Below, piece by piece: positions 43,227 through 52,102 of a stretch of DNA of 64,000 nt. The notes beneath the pieces are model-generated. The model made no database searches, was not told the origin of the DNA, and was given only the letters and a program-made list of their open reading frames with translations. Both the position numbers and the translations under genes were made by a program. How positions within the stretch are numbered: position 1 is the first letter of the stretch; the number at the start of each line of letters is the position of its first letter. Source of the stretch: Raineya sp. (GTDB lineage: Bacteria; Bacteroidota; Bacteroidia; Cytophagales; Thermonemataceae); assembly GCA_025454915.1 (NCBI GenBank), contig JALONN010000012.1, positions 62,001-126,000 on the forward strand, in the 5' to 3' direction.

Positions 43227-43919
43227 ATGACAAAAGTTCTTATCACACAATCCAATTATATTCCTTGGAAAGGCTATTTTGATGCCATCAATATGGCAGA
43301 TGAATTTGTGATATATGACGAGGTACAATACACCAAAAGAGATTGGCGAAACAGAAATATGATTAAAACCCCACAAGGCTCACAGTGGCTGAGTGTACCT
43401 GTACAAGTGAAAGGAAATTTTTTTCAGAAAATTAAAGATACTAAAATTAGTGAAGCTGATTGGGGAAAAAAACACTGGAATAGTATCAAGCAAAATTATT
43501 CAAAAGCTTTGCATTTCAAGGAAATAGCTCCTGTATTTGAAGAATTTTACCTTAACAATGAACTTGAATATCTTTCTGAAATTAATCTGAAACTGATTGA
43601 AATCGTTTGTAAAATTCTTCAAATTTCAACGAAAATTACATATTCAGATTCTTATCCGATTTTGAGAGAGGGGCAGACTGAGCGTTTGGTTGATATTTGC
43701 AAGCAACTCAAGGCAAGTGTATATTATACAGGTCCTGCCGCCAAAAATTATATGGATGAACAGCTATTTGAAAAAGAAAATATTCAAATAAGCTATTTAG
43801 ATTATAGTGGATACCCTGAATATCAGCAACTTTATGGAGATTTTACACATCAGGTTTCTATTTTAGACTTGATTTTTAATGAAGGAAGCAATGCTACCAA
43901 GTTTATGAAAAGTTTTTAA
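43227..43919 (+). CDS. WbqC family protein
   Basis: A 230-residue WbqC-like protein. The start MTKVLITQSNYIPWKGYFDA, then EFVIYDEVQYTKRDWRNRN, and GSQWLSVPVQVKG are the family signature. Such proteins are encoded in O-antigen and surface-glycan clusters and are thought to take part in amino-sugar modification, but the reaction is not firmly known. ATG codons at 43218 and 43227 are both possible; the second puts the conserved part at the N-terminus. It heads the glycan cluster, opposite mfd. Confidence 0.87.
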   Translation: MTKVLITQSNYIPWKGYFDAINMADEFVIYDEVQYTKRDWRNRNMIKTPQGSQWLSVPVQVKGNFFQKIKDTKISEADWGKKHWNSIKQNYSKALHFKEIAPVFEEFYLNNELEYLSEINLKLIEIVCKILQISTKITYSDSYPILREGQTERLVDICKQLKASVYYTGPAAKNYMDEQLFEKENIQISYLDYSGYPEYQQLYGDFTHQVSILDLIFNEGSNATKFMKSF

Positions 43920-43929
43920 AGGAAAAATC

Positions 43930-44715
43930 ATGCTACAAGATTTCATAAAGTTTTTTGAAGGAAATGCATGGATGAATATTTTGTTTTTTGTCCTTGCCAT
44001 TGTAAGTATCATCTTAGCAATAATATTTTATTATAAATCACTAAAAGATAAAAAACCAGTATATACAAAGCGAACATTTCATGTAATAGATAATAATATA
44101 TCAACATTAAAAAAAATACAGATTTATTACAATGAGCAATTAATAAAAGATTTATCCATAACTAAAGTTGCTTTTTGGAATTCAGGGAAAGAACCTATTA
44201 GAAAGAGTGATATAGCAACTACTGACCCCATTGTGATATCAACTAATGAGGAAATTGTTATATATGATTTTGAATTAGTTTTTTATCAAAATGTAAATGA
44301 TGTTATTATTAAGCAATTAGATAAGAATAAAATAAGTATTGAATTTGATTTTTTGAATCATAATGATGGATTCATTCTTAATGTTTATCATAATGGTATA
44401 AGTAGTAATGAGATTAAAATTGAAGGGACTATTATTGGAGGCAAAAAAGTACAAAATGGAATAACTAAATATTCCTTAACAAATAAAATTAATGATGCTA
44501 TCAGTTTACCTATAGATACACTAAAAAATCATAAGAATCAATTTGTTAAAATTATAGGTAAAACAATTGAAATACTGGTAATTATACCTGTACTGATGAT
44601 TTTTATTCCTTTATTGATAGTAGAATCAATTATAGATTTTGTTCACAATAATATTACAAACGTACCAAAAGAGTTTAATTTTAACGATATGGGTGAAAAC
44701 TTAAAAGGAGAATAA
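43930..44715 (+). CDS. Membrane-anchored protein of unknown function
   Basis: A 261-residue protein with an N-terminal helix (ILFFVLAIVSIILAIIFYYK), a beta-rich soluble domain with KVAFWNSGKEPIRKSDI and IEFDFLNHNDGFIL (Ig-like in pattern), and a C-terminal hydrophobic stretch (IIGKTIEILVIIPVLMIFIPLLIVESII). No known domain. It lies 10 nt after wbqC and 1 nt before the GT2 gene, so it is in the operon. Its base composition is more AT-rich than its neighbours (many AAT/ATT/AAA codons), consistent with a later insertion. The function is not recognised. Confidence 0.6.
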   Translation: MLQDFIKFFEGNAWMNILFFVLAIVSIILAIIFYYKSLKDKKPVYTKRTFHVIDNNISTLKKIQIYYNEQLIKDLSITKVAFWNSGKEPIRKSDIATTDPIVISTNEEIVIYDFELVFYQNVNDVIIKQLDKNKISIEFDFLNHNDGFILNVYHNGISSNEIKIEGTIIGGKKVQNGITKYSLTNKINDAISLPIDTLKNHKNQFVKIIGKTIEILVIIPVLMIFIPLLIVESIIDFVHNNITNVPKEFNFNDMGENLKGE

Positions 44716-44716
44716 A

Positions 44717-45646
44717 ATGAAAATATCTGTACTCACAACGCTCTATTATTCAGAAAACTACATCCAAGAGTTTTATGAAAGAACATTGGCTTGCCTTAAA
44801 CAAATGCAGGTAGAGTACGAATTTGTAATTGTTGATGATGGTTCTCCTGATAATTCATTAAAAGTTGCCATTGAACTAATTCAAAAAGATAAAAATGTAA
44901 AAGTTGTTGAACTTTCTCGCAATTTTGGACATCATCAGGCTTTGCTAACAGCCCTAAGCCAAGCCACAGGAGACTGGATGTTTCTCATAGACTCAGACCT
45001 TGAAGAAGCCCCCGAACTACTTTTAGAATATTGGAACGAATTACAAAAAGATATCAATACAGACGTCATTTATGGCGTTCAGCAGCAAAGAAAAGGTAAC
45101 TGGTTTGAGCGTTTTAGTGGAAAGTGGTATTATAAGTTTTTCAGCATGATTTCAGATATTGATTATCCCGCTGATACACTTACAGCCCGTCTGATGAAAA
45201 GAGAGTATGTGAAAGCTGTTCTCAAATACCCTGAAAAAGAAATGGATTTGTGGTGTTTATTTCAGATGGCTGGTTTCAGACAAAAGGCAATGGTAGTAAC
45301 CAAAGCCAGTAAAGGAACAACCACTTACACCCTTTCTAAAAAATTTAAAATGGCTCTCAATACCATTACTTCTGTGAGCCATAAGCCTCTTTATTTCATT
45401 TTTTATGTGGGATTATTAATGTCTTCCTTTGCTTTTGTGTATATTGCTTGGGCTTTGTGGCAATATTTTGCTTACGACGATAAACTTGAAGGCTGGACAA
45501 GTATAGCCATCTCTATATGGGCTGTAGGAGGAATTATTACTTTTTGTATTGGAATTATTGGGATTTATCTGGCTAAAATGTTTTCAGAAATCAAACAACG
45601 ACCACACAGTATTATACGCAATATACATCATTCAGAAAATATATAA
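44717..45646 (+). CDS. Glycosyltransferase family 2 (GtrB/DPM1-like)
   Basis: A 309-residue GT-A enzyme: KISVLTTLYYSENYIQEFYE, nucleotide site VIVDDGSPDNSL, the DxD-like motif LIDSDLEEAPELL, and two C-terminal membrane helices (LYFIFYVGLLMSSFAFVYIA and AVGGIITFCIGIIGIYLAK). This layout is that of polyprenyl-phosphate sugar transferases such as GtrB, which load a sugar onto undecaprenyl phosphate for transfer across the membrane. The donor sugar is unknown. Central gene of the surface-glycan cluster. Confidence 0.9.
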   Translation: MKISVLTTLYYSENYIQEFYERTLACLKQMQVEYEFVIVDDGSPDNSLKVAIELIQKDKNVKVVELSRNFGHHQALLTALSQATGDWMFLIDSDLEEAPELLLEYWNELQKDINTDVIYGVQQQRKGNWFERFSGKWYYKFFSMISDIDYPADTLTARLMKREYVKAVLKYPEKEMDLWCLFQMAGFRQKAMVVTKASKGTTTYTLSKKFKMALNTITSVSHKPLYFIFYVGLLMSSFAFVYIAWALWQYFAYDDKLEGWTSIAISIWAVGGIITFCIGIIGIYLAKMFSEIKQRPHSIIRNIHHSENI

Positions 45647-45654
45647 ACTGCATT

Positions 45655-46284
45655 ATGCAACATATCATAGACCAACTCAATCAATTTTATAAAGAACAAC
45701 TGGAATTGTATGGTTCGACAGCTCAAGGAGTAAACTGGAAAGATGAAGATGCTCAAATTCTACGTTTTGTTCAGTTGTTAAAGATTTTAGAAAATGAATC
45801 TGTGGGCTTTTCCATAAACGATTTGGGTTGTGGTTATGGGGCATTGGCTCCTTTTATGCAAAAAGCAGGTTTTCAGGATTTTGTGTTCAGAGGGTACGAT
45901 TTATCTAAAGACATGATCGAGAAAGCCAAAGAAACTTATCAGAATATTGCTCAAGCAAGTTTTTATACAATTCAAAAAACACAAGAAATGGTAGAAGCAG
46001 ATTATTGTGTAGCAAGTGGAATTTTTAATAAAAAACTTAATTTAAAAGAATTTGAATTTCTTTCGTATATTCTTGAAACACTTGAAATTATGAATGAAAA
46101 AAGTAAAAAAGGCTTTTCGTTCAATATGCTTACCAGCTACTCAGATAAAGATAGACAACGTGAAGATTTATATTATGCCAATCCTTCTTTTATTTTTGAC
46201 TATTGTATGCGAAATTTTTCAAGAAATGTAGCACTCTTGCACGACTACAAAGCCTATGATTTTACTATTTTAGTAAAAAAATAA
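45655..46284 (+). CDS. Class I SAM-dependent methyltransferase
   Basis: A 209-residue methyltransferase with motif I FSINDLGCGYGALAPFMQ, motif II RGYDLSKDMIEKAKE and the motif IV-like DYCVASGIFNKKLN. It resembles methyltransferases found in O-antigen gene clusters. The substrate, possibly a sugar or a lipid-linked glycan, is inferred only from the position 8 nt after the GT2 gene. Cytoplasmic, no signal. Confidence 0.82.
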   Translation: MQHIIDQLNQFYKEQLELYGSTAQGVNWKDEDAQILRFVQLLKILENESVGFSINDLGCGYGALAPFMQKAGFQDFVFRGYDLSKDMIEKAKETYQNIAQASFYTIQKTQEMVEADYCVASGIFNKKLNLKEFEFLSYILETLEIMNEKSKKGFSFNMLTSYSDKDRQREDLYYANPSFIFDYCMRNFSRNVALLHDYKAYDFTILVKK

Positions 46285-46323
46285 ACCTAAATACTTATTA
46301 CTAACATCTTTGTACTATAATTT

Positions 46324-46686
46324 ATGGGATACGTATATATTTTCGTGACAGTACTTTTGAGTGCTTATGGACAAATTGTACTCAAATGGCGATTAAACTT
46401 AAAAGGAAGTATGCCTGAAGGTTTTATGCCAAAATTGTACTATTTTTGGGAAGTATTTTGGGATTTTTGGGTAATTTCGAGTTTTGCTTCAGCTTTTCTA
46501 GCAAGTTTTACTTGGATGGCAGCTCTGACAAAATTTGATTTGTCTTTTGCTTATCCATTTACAAGTTTGGCTTTTATTATGGTTATGTTTATAAGCTACT
46601 ATCTGTTTTCAGAGCCTTTATCATGGCAAAAAGTTGTAGGAACGTTATTAATTGTTGTAGGGACTTTTTTTGTAGCAAAAGGTTAA
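46324..46686 (+). CDS. Small four-helix membrane protein (SMR/EamA-like)
   Basis: A 120-residue protein with four hydrophobic segments: VYIFVTVLLSAYGQIVLKW, VISSFASAFLASFTWMA, FAYPFTSLAFIMVMFISYYL and VVGTLLIVVGTFFVAKG. The spacing and motifs (SAYGQIVLKW, DLSFAYPF, SEPLSWQKVVGTLLI) match SMR-type proteins such as ArnE/ArnF, which are proposed to flip undecaprenyl-phosphate-linked sugars. In this cluster, with GtrB-like and WecE-like genes, a flippase role is reasonable but inferred. Confidence 0.8.
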   Translation: MGYVYIFVTVLLSAYGQIVLKWRLNLKGSMPEGFMPKLYYFWEVFWDFWVISSFASAFLASFTWMAALTKFDLSFAYPFTSLAFIMVMFISYYLFSEPLSWQKVVGTLLIVVGTFFVAKG

Positions 46687-46701
46687 AAGAAGAGTGTTTT
46701 T

Positions 46702-47841
46702 ATGAAAATAGGATTTAATAAGCCTTATTTTACAGGTAAGGAAACAACATATATCAAAGAAGCAGTAGAAAAAGGACATATTTCTGGGGATGGTTTTTTT
46801 ACAAAAAAATGTCATCAATTTTTTGAAAACCGTTATGGCTTTAAGAAATGTCTGCTAACAACATCTTGTACAGATGCTCTTGAAATGGCAGCCATTTTAA
46901 TAGACGTCAAACCTGATGATGAGGTAATTATACCTTCCTATACATTTGTCTCTAGTGCCAATGCTTTTGTACTCAGAGGAGCTAAAATTGTATTTGCAGA
47001 TAGTGAGGCTTATCACCCTAATATAGATGCTCATCAAATTGAAAAACTCATTACCCCTAAAACAAAGGCTATAGTTGTTGTACATTATGCAGGTATTGCC
47101 TGCGATATGGATGCTATTGGAGAAATTGCTAAAAAACATAATCTTTTCCTGATTGAAGATGCAGCACAAGCCATAGAATCTTTTTATAAAGGAAAACCTT
47201 TGGGTAGCTTCGGACATTTATCAGCTTTTTCTTTTCATGAAACCAAAAATATTATTTCTGGAGAAGGGGGGATGCTTGTTATTAATGATGAGCAAATGAT
47301 CAAAAGGGCTGAAATTATCAGAGAAAAAGGTACCAATCGTTCAGCCTTTTTTAGAGGAGAGATTGATAAATATGGTTGGGTAGATGTAGGTTCTTCGTTT
47401 TTGCCTTCAGAAATCATAGCAGCATTTTTATATGCTCAACTCGAAAATATAGAAGATATTCAACAAAAAAGACATCAGATATGGCAAAAGTATTATCAAG
47501 ACTTGTCTGAGGGAGAAAAAAAAGGATATTTTTTACTTCCCAAAATTTTTGATTATGCAAAGCACAATGCACATATGTTTTATCTTGTTTGTAGAAGTGT
47601 AGAAGAGCGAACAGACTTGATTACTTATTTAAAAAGTAAGGATATTCAGGCAGTATTTCATTACTTATCACTTCATAAAAGCCCTTTTCATAAATCTCAG
47701 GTTTCACATATTCCATTATTACCTCATAGCGATTATTTTACAGATACTTTGGTCAGGTTACCCTTTTACTATGAACTTACTCCAGAAGAACAGTCTTTCA
47801 TAAGTCAAACAATTTTAGAATTTTACTCAAAAAAAGGATAG
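46702..47841 (+). CDS. wecE: DegT/DnrJ/EryC1 aminotransferase (WecE/RffA-like)
   Basis: A 379-residue PLP sugar aminotransferase. It starts IGFNKPYFTGKETTYIKEAV, has TTSCTDALEMAAILID, DEVIIPSYTFVSSANAFVLRG, the PLP aspartate in LIEDAAQAIESFYKG, and the Schiff-base lysine in SFHETKNIISGEGGML. The pattern is that of dTDP-4-amino-4,6-dideoxygalactose transaminase (WecE). The product would be an amino sugar for the surface glycan. Last forward gene of the cluster; the convergent TatD gene ends 20 nt further on. Confidence 0.88.
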   Translation: MKIGFNKPYFTGKETTYIKEAVEKGHISGDGFFTKKCHQFFENRYGFKKCLLTTSCTDALEMAAILIDVKPDDEVIIPSYTFVSSANAFVLRGAKIVFADSEAYHPNIDAHQIEKLITPKTKAIVVVHYAGIACDMDAIGEIAKKHNLFLIEDAAQAIESFYKGKPLGSFGHLSAFSFHETKNIISGEGGMLVINDEQMIKRAEIIREKGTNRSAFFRGEIDKYGWVDVGSSFLPSEIIAAFLYAQLENIEDIQQKRHQIWQKYYQDLSEGEKKGYFLLPKIFDYAKHNAHMFYLVCRSVEERTDLITYLKSKDIQAVFHYLSLHKSPFHKSQVSHIPLLPHSDYFTDTLVRLPFYYELTPEEQSFISQTILEFYSKKG

Positions 47842-47861
47842 ATTTTACTGAAAAGAAAACC

Positions 47862-48530
47862 TTAAAATAGACAAATTTGTTGGAAAATATTACATAAGTT
47901 TTTTTTTATTAACTTTTGTATATATTCAATATCTAAATTTAAGACTTTAGTAGCTTTTTGATAGATAACTTCCACAGAAACAGAACTTACATCCGTTTCA
48001 AATAGTATCAGATTTTTATCTATTTCAAATAATATTTGTTGAAGTTTTGTGCTTTTTAGCAAATTCTCCCCAAAACTTAAAAAAAAACCTTTTTTTTGTA
48101 ATGCTAAGGCTATTTCTATATTTCCCTGAAAGCCATGAATAACCCAGTTTTGTTTGGGCTTATAAAATTTATGAATTTCAAGAATGTCGCTATAAGCCTT
48201 TACACAATGAATAATAAGAGGCTTCTTAAGCTCTTCGGAAAGCTCAATATGTTTATAAAAAATTTCTTTCTGAAAAGCGATATCTACAGAAATTTTTCTA
48301 TCTAAACCAGTCTCTCCAATAGCTATAATACTCTGGTTTATAGTAATTTTATGTAATTTTTCTAAATAATACAAAGAAGTTTCTGGATCAAGAAACCAAG
48401 GATGTAAACCTGCTGAATACCACTTGTTTTCTTGAATAATATCTTCACTTTCTTTTGGAAAAGTAATATTCCTTAAAGACCAATAAGGAGAATCATGATG
48501 TGTATGAATATCATAAAAATTACGCATCAT
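47862..48530 (-). CDS. TatD family metal-dependent hydrolase
   Basis: A 222-residue amidohydrolase-type protein, somewhat shorter than E. coli TatD (260). Metal ligands: the early DIHTHHD, the Glu in AIGETGLDRK, His in PLIIHCVKAYSDI and VIHGFQGNIE, and Asp in LFETDVSSV. Members act as DNases or deacylases. The replacement of the usual QLHAREA region leaves activity unproven. Two adjacent ATG codons (MMRNFYD) make the start uncertain by one residue. Confidence 0.82.
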   Translation of the reverse strand: MMRNFYDIHTHHDSPYWSLRNITFPKESEDIIQENKWYSAGLHPWFLDPETSLYYLEKLHKITINQSIIAIGETGLDRKISVDIAFQKEIFYKHIELSEELKKPLIIHCVKAYSDILEIHKFYKPKQNWVIHGFQGNIEIALALQKKGFFLSFGENLLKSTKLQQILFEIDKNLILFETDVSSVSVEVIYQKATKVLNLDIEYIQKLIKKNLCNIFQQICLF

Positions 48531-48620
48531 ATAGAATGGTATTTTGCGTATATTCTCTTAAAATTATTCTAAAATGTTCTAAATGTTACTTGTCAATCAA
48601 GGGCTTGTAGAGTATGAAAT
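48531..48620. other. Start of a 352-base intergenic region
   Basis: Between the divergent TatD and M1 peptidase genes. No gene is seen in these first 90 bases apart from space for the TatD promoter; the rest of the region holds the small RNA unit (48621-48716) and its second repeat copy (48751-48785). Confidence 0.5.
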
Positions 48621-48651
48621 TTGCAAATCGTCAATTCTTGATATATATTTG
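48621..48651 (+). promoter_or_regulatory. Promoter of the small RNA unit
   Basis: TTG at 48621-48623, 20 bases, then TATATTTG at 48644-48651: a full match to the Bacteroidota consensus. Transcription would begin about 6-8 bases later, near 48658. Confidence 0.65.
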
Positions 48652-48657
48652 TAACGG

Positions 48658-48692
48658 AAATAAAGTTTGAGATTTAAGCTCTACTGAAATGC
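48658..48692 (+). repeat. Direct repeat copy 1 (35 nt)
   Basis: Starts AAATAAAGTTTGAG and ends CTCTACTGAAATGC; 34 of 35 bases match copy 2. This copy is followed by the terminator stem. Confidence 0.8.
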
Positions 48693-48716
48693 CCGAAGAT
48701 ATTCTTCGGGCTTTTT
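48691..48716 (+). terminator. Terminator of the small RNA
   Basis: GCCCGAAGA pairs perfectly with TCTTCGGGC around TAT, followed by TTTTTG. Confidence 0.85.
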
Positions 48717-48750
48717 GTTTTAAAGTCTTTCTAAAATAAAATTAAAGGAA

Positions 48751-48785
48751 AAATAAAGTTTGAGACTTAAGCTCTACTGAAATGC
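48751..48785 (+). repeat. Direct repeat copy 2 (35 nt)
   Basis: Same 35 nt as at 48658-48692, 93 bases downstream, with T changed to C in the middle. No promoter match and no hairpin follow it; it lies 98 bases before the M1 peptidase start. Confidence 0.8.
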
Positions 48786-48882
48786 TCTTTATATAGACTT
48801 CTACGAACTTTTGCAAAGAAGGTTACAGTTTTTATCATTTTTTTTCTAAATTCGCAAAATCATTTAAGCTTATTTTTATTTT

Positions 48883-51384
48883 ATGAAATCAACGCTTCTT
48901 ACTACAATTCTGTTTTTTATTACTTTATTGGTATTTTCTCAAAAAAAGGTAAATAAGGCTGCTGAAGAAGCAGAAATGCAACGAATACTAGCTGAACGAA
49001 ATCGTCTCATTGCTGAGTTAATAAAAAAAGAATATAATAAGTGTGAGCCTCCGTCATGTGTTAGGCGAAATCCTGAACAAGAACTTGTAATAAAAAGATT
49101 CAGGGAAGCAGCTCAAGCTTCTTCAGAAGAACATGTGTGTAGTCATCATAAATCAATAAAACGAATAATAGAGGCTCACCAAAGACTCAATTTCTCTCAG
49201 GATTTATATAATTTGATGGAGTTGTATGATGTAAAACAATACCACATCAATCTTAATATTGAAACCAACACTACAATGGTTTCAGGGAATGTAAAGTTCT
49301 ATGCTCAGGCTCGTAATAATATTTCAACATTTGCGTTTGAGCTTCACCCTAATTATACAGTAAGTGCAGTAGAAGTAAAAGGTGTTACTTATACCAATAC
49401 AGCAATCATTAGAAATAATAATGAAGCACGAGTAAACTTAAATGCTGCCATCAATCAGAATGAGCTTTTTGAAGCAATTGTCTATTATAGTGGTAATGGT
49501 CCAGTAGATAACAGTAACATAGATGCAGGATTTTGCCAAAGAGCAAATTCAAGTAATAAAAGATATACTTATACCATGAGTCAGCCTTATGGTACAGCAG
49601 ATTGGATGCCTGTTAAACAAATACTTTCAGACAAGGTAGATTCCGTAAAAGTTTATATTACAACATCTAATGTAAATAAAGTGGGTTCCCAAGGCTTATT
49701 AAAAAGAGTAATCAGCGTTGGAGGAGGTAAATCCAGACATGAATGGGAATCAGACTATCCAATAGCTTATTATTTGATTTCTTTTGCAGTAGGTGAATAT
49801 GTAGATTATACCATCAATGCAAATCTTGGAGGAACAAATATTCCTATTGTAAACTATGTTTATGATAATGCAACAGTAACTGCTAATCAGGCAAGTTTAG
49901 ACCAAACAAAATTGACATTAGAAAGATTTTCACAAGCATTTGGAGATTATCCTTTTAAATTAGAAAAATATGGACATTGCCAAGTACCTCATAATTTTTA
50001 CTTGGAAAACCAAACCATGTCTACCATGATAAACTTTCCTAATACTATTGTGGCTCACGAATTAGCTCATCAATGGCATGGAGATGCTATGAGTTTGAAA
50101 TCTTTTAGTGAAATTGGTTTAAGTGAAGGTTTTGCAAATTATTCAGAATACCTATATAGAGAGTATTTTGTTAATTTGGCATCAGCCCAATCAACTTATC
50201 GTAATTGGGTTACAAGTATTACAAGCCAGCCTGGAGGAAGCGTTTATTTAGTAGATTCATTAAATACAGATGCAATGTTCAATTCTCGTCTGATTTATCA
50301 GAAAGGAGCATCCCTCATTCACATGATTCGCTACCTGATTAATGATGACGATAAATTTTATCAGGCTTTAAGAGCTTATACAGCACAATACCAACATAAA
50401 ACAGTGACTTATAATGACTTTGCTGGTGTTATTAATTCAGAAACAGGAGTAAACCTCACGCAAGATTTCCTTCCACAATGGTACAAAGGAGAGGGTTATC
50501 CGACTTATAATATTACTTGGAACTGGAAAGATGGTTATCTACATGTTATTTCAAACCAAGTAGCCTCCAAACCATCTGTTACACCTTTCTTTAAAATGCC
50601 TTTTGAATTAGCGGTTACTGATGTAAATGGAACGACTACCATAATCAGATTGGATCAAAATAGCAATAAACAACTCCATAGAGTAGCTATGCCTACGACT
50701 ATCACAAGTGTAACGTTTGACCCCAGAGTATTTTTAGTTGCAAAAAGTACATTAACACGTGATAATAATCTTAACATAGAAACAGATGCCCCTAAAATAG
50801 TGAGCCTTAAACCTGCTCATCAAGCCACTGATGTGATTCAGAATGCTAATTTAGAAATTACTTTTGATGAAAATATTCTCAAGAATTTTGGAAGTATTAT
50901 TATTCGTAAAGAAAGTGATGAAAGTGTTTTTCATACATTTGATATACAAACAGGTGTAGGCATTACAGTTTCTGGAACAAAGCTAACTCTTAACCCTCCT
51001 AAAGACTTTGAATTGGGACAAACTTATTATGTAGAGGTCAATAATAATATTGTGATGGATAAACTGGATAATAGTTTTTCAACAGGATTTTCTGGTAAAA
51101 ATACTTGGCGATTTACAACTTCTAATATTATCAACGCAATAGGAGATGACTTTTATAAAGAAATACTTGTGTATCCTAATCCTGCAAAAGATATTCTACA
51201 AATTAAAGACAATCAATTAATTGAAAGTCTAAAAATTTCAAACACTATAGGTTCTATTGTATTAGAAATTGAAAAACCTAAAAAAGAAATATATATATCA
51301 AGCTTACCTGCAGGAGTGTATTATATCAAGATAACAACCATTGATAAAAAACAAAAAGTAGTAAAATTTGTAAAACAACTATAA
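48883..51384 (+). CDS. Secreted M1 family zinc metallopeptidase with T9SS sorting domain
   Basis: An 833-residue aminopeptidase-type protein. Signal peptide (TLLTTILFFITLLVFS), a charged linker with Cys and His, an M1 N-terminal beta domain, YLENQTMSTMI (equivalent of the GxMEN site), then the zinc site His392-Glu393-x2-His396 with Glu415 (HELAHQWHGD...GLSEGF). A Big_5/SbsA-like domain (IVSLKPAHQATDVIQNANLE) follows, and the C-terminus (YPNPAKDILQI ... ISSLPAGVYYIKI ... KVVKFVKQL) is a type A sorting domain for type IX secretion. It should be cell-surface or extracellular and degrade peptides. Confidence 0.92.
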   Translation: MKSTLLTTILFFITLLVFSQKKVNKAAEEAEMQRILAERNRLIAELIKKEYNKCEPPSCVRRNPEQELVIKRFREAAQASSEEHVCSHHKSIKRIIEAHQRLNFSQDLYNLMELYDVKQYHINLNIETNTTMVSGNVKFYAQARNNISTFAFELHPNYTVSAVEVKGVTYTNTAIIRNNNEARVNLNAAINQNELFEAIVYYSGNGPVDNSNIDAGFCQRANSSNKRYTYTMSQPYGTADWMPVKQILSDKVDSVKVYITTSNVNKVGSQGLLKRVISVGGGKSRHEWESDYPIAYYLISFAVGEYVDYTINANLGGTNIPIVNYVYDNATVTANQASLDQTKLTLERFSQAFGDYPFKLEKYGHCQVPHNFYLENQTMSTMINFPNTIVAHELAHQWHGDAMSLKSFSEIGLSEGFANYSEYLYREYFVNLASAQSTYRNWVTSITSQPGGSVYLVDSLNTDAMFNSRLIYQKGASLIHMIRYLINDDDKFYQALRAYTAQYQHKTVTYNDFAGVINSETGVNLTQDFLPQWYKGEGYPTYNITWNWKDGYLHVISNQVASKPSVTPFFKMPFELAVTDVNGTTTIIRLDQNSNKQLHRVAMPTTITSVTFDPRVFLVAKSTLTRDNNLNIETDAPKIVSLKPAHQATDVIQNANLEITFDENILKNFGSIIIRKESDESVFHTFDIQTGVGITVSGTKLTLNPPKDFELGQTYYVEVNNNIVMDKLDNSFSTGFSGKNTWRFTTSNIINAIGDDFYKEILVYPNPAKDILQIKDNQLIESLKISNTIGSIVLEIEKPKKEIYISSLPAGVYYIKITTIDKKQKVVKFVKQL

Positions 51385-51389
51385 AATAA

Positions 51390-51418
51390 AAAAGCTATCC
51401 TATTATAGGATAGCTTTT
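51390..51418. terminator. Bidirectional terminator after the M1 peptidase
   Basis: AAAAGCTATCCTA pairs with TAGGATAGCTTTT around a 3-nt loop, between two convergent stop codons. Confidence 0.8.
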
Positions 51419-51419
51419 G

Positions 51420-52049
51420 TTAATATAATAATTTTACAAAACTCTCATCCAATACCCCTGAAGGATAAACCTGCTTTTGTTCTTGTATCTTTTTTATTGC
51501 TAACTCAGTTTCATCACTAAAAAAACCATCAATTTGGACAGACACTCCTTTTTGATTAATGAGTTTTTGTACTTCCCAAATGACAATATCTTTATCGCCT
51601 TTCTTAAAAGTTTTACCTGATGTTATACTGTGAATGGCATATTGTTTCTCAGAAATACCATGTTTTTCTATATAAGCAATAGCATCATTGTTGAATCCTT
51701 GAGCTTTTATTTTTTGAGAGGCTATCAGTTTTGCTTCAATAAATTTGATTCGACTTAGCATTTTCTGATAGGTTTGAGATGCATTTATAGATTGAATATT
51801 ATCATTTTCTGGTGATAATACATCAATTTTATGATTGATCCATTGTTCTCTTGCAAAGTTTCCTAATTTAGTTCCTACTTCAAAATATTCTAAAACAAGC
51901 TTCTGGTCGTAGTAATTTATATCTATATCTTTTGTATTTATTGTATAATCATAAGCATTTGTGGATGAAAACTTACGATAACTTTTTACCTGAAAAAATA
52001 CAATTGTGCCAAGTAAAATAATAATTAAAAAAACAAAAATACGTTTCAT
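51420..52049 (-). CDS. Membrane-anchored protein with C-terminal peptidoglycan-binding domain
   Basis: A 209-residue protein: an N-terminal hydrophobic anchor (IFVFLIIILLGTIVFFQV), a helical middle (residues 30-140), and a PG_binding_1-like domain at the end (GDKDIVIWEVQKLINQKG, VQIDGFFSDETELAIKKIQE, GVLDESFVKLLY). The short first domain has no recognised enzyme motif. It is likely in the periplasm, attached to the inner membrane and touching the cell wall. No clear operon partner. Confidence 0.7.
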   Translation of the reverse strand: MKRIFVFLIIILLGTIVFFQVKSYRKFSSTNAYDYTINTKDIDINYYDQKLVLEYFEVGTKLGNFAREQWINHKIDVLSPENDNIQSINASQTYQKMLSRIKFIEAKLIASQKIKAQGFNNDAIAYIEKHGISEKQYAIHSITSGKTFKKGDKDIVIWEVQKLINQKGVSVQIDGFFSDETELAIKKIQEQKQVYPSGVLDESFVKLLY

Positions 52050-52102
52050 TTTAATAAAATAAGGTTTTTGTAAATATATAAAAATAAAATCTTACATATT
52101 TT

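Larger units (their letters stand above)
48658..48716 (+). ncRNA. Candidate 60-nt small RNA, not a known family
   Basis: A self-contained unit: a full promoter, about 33 nt of RNA, then a strong terminator, with no reading frame. The first part can fold into a small hairpin (AGT..GAG with CTC..ACT around ATTTAAG). The same 35 nt occur again at 48751-48785 with one difference, which falls in that loop. It is unrelated to the flanking coding genes by sequence. Leader of the M1 gene is unlikely because the terminator intervenes. Confidence 0.5.
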
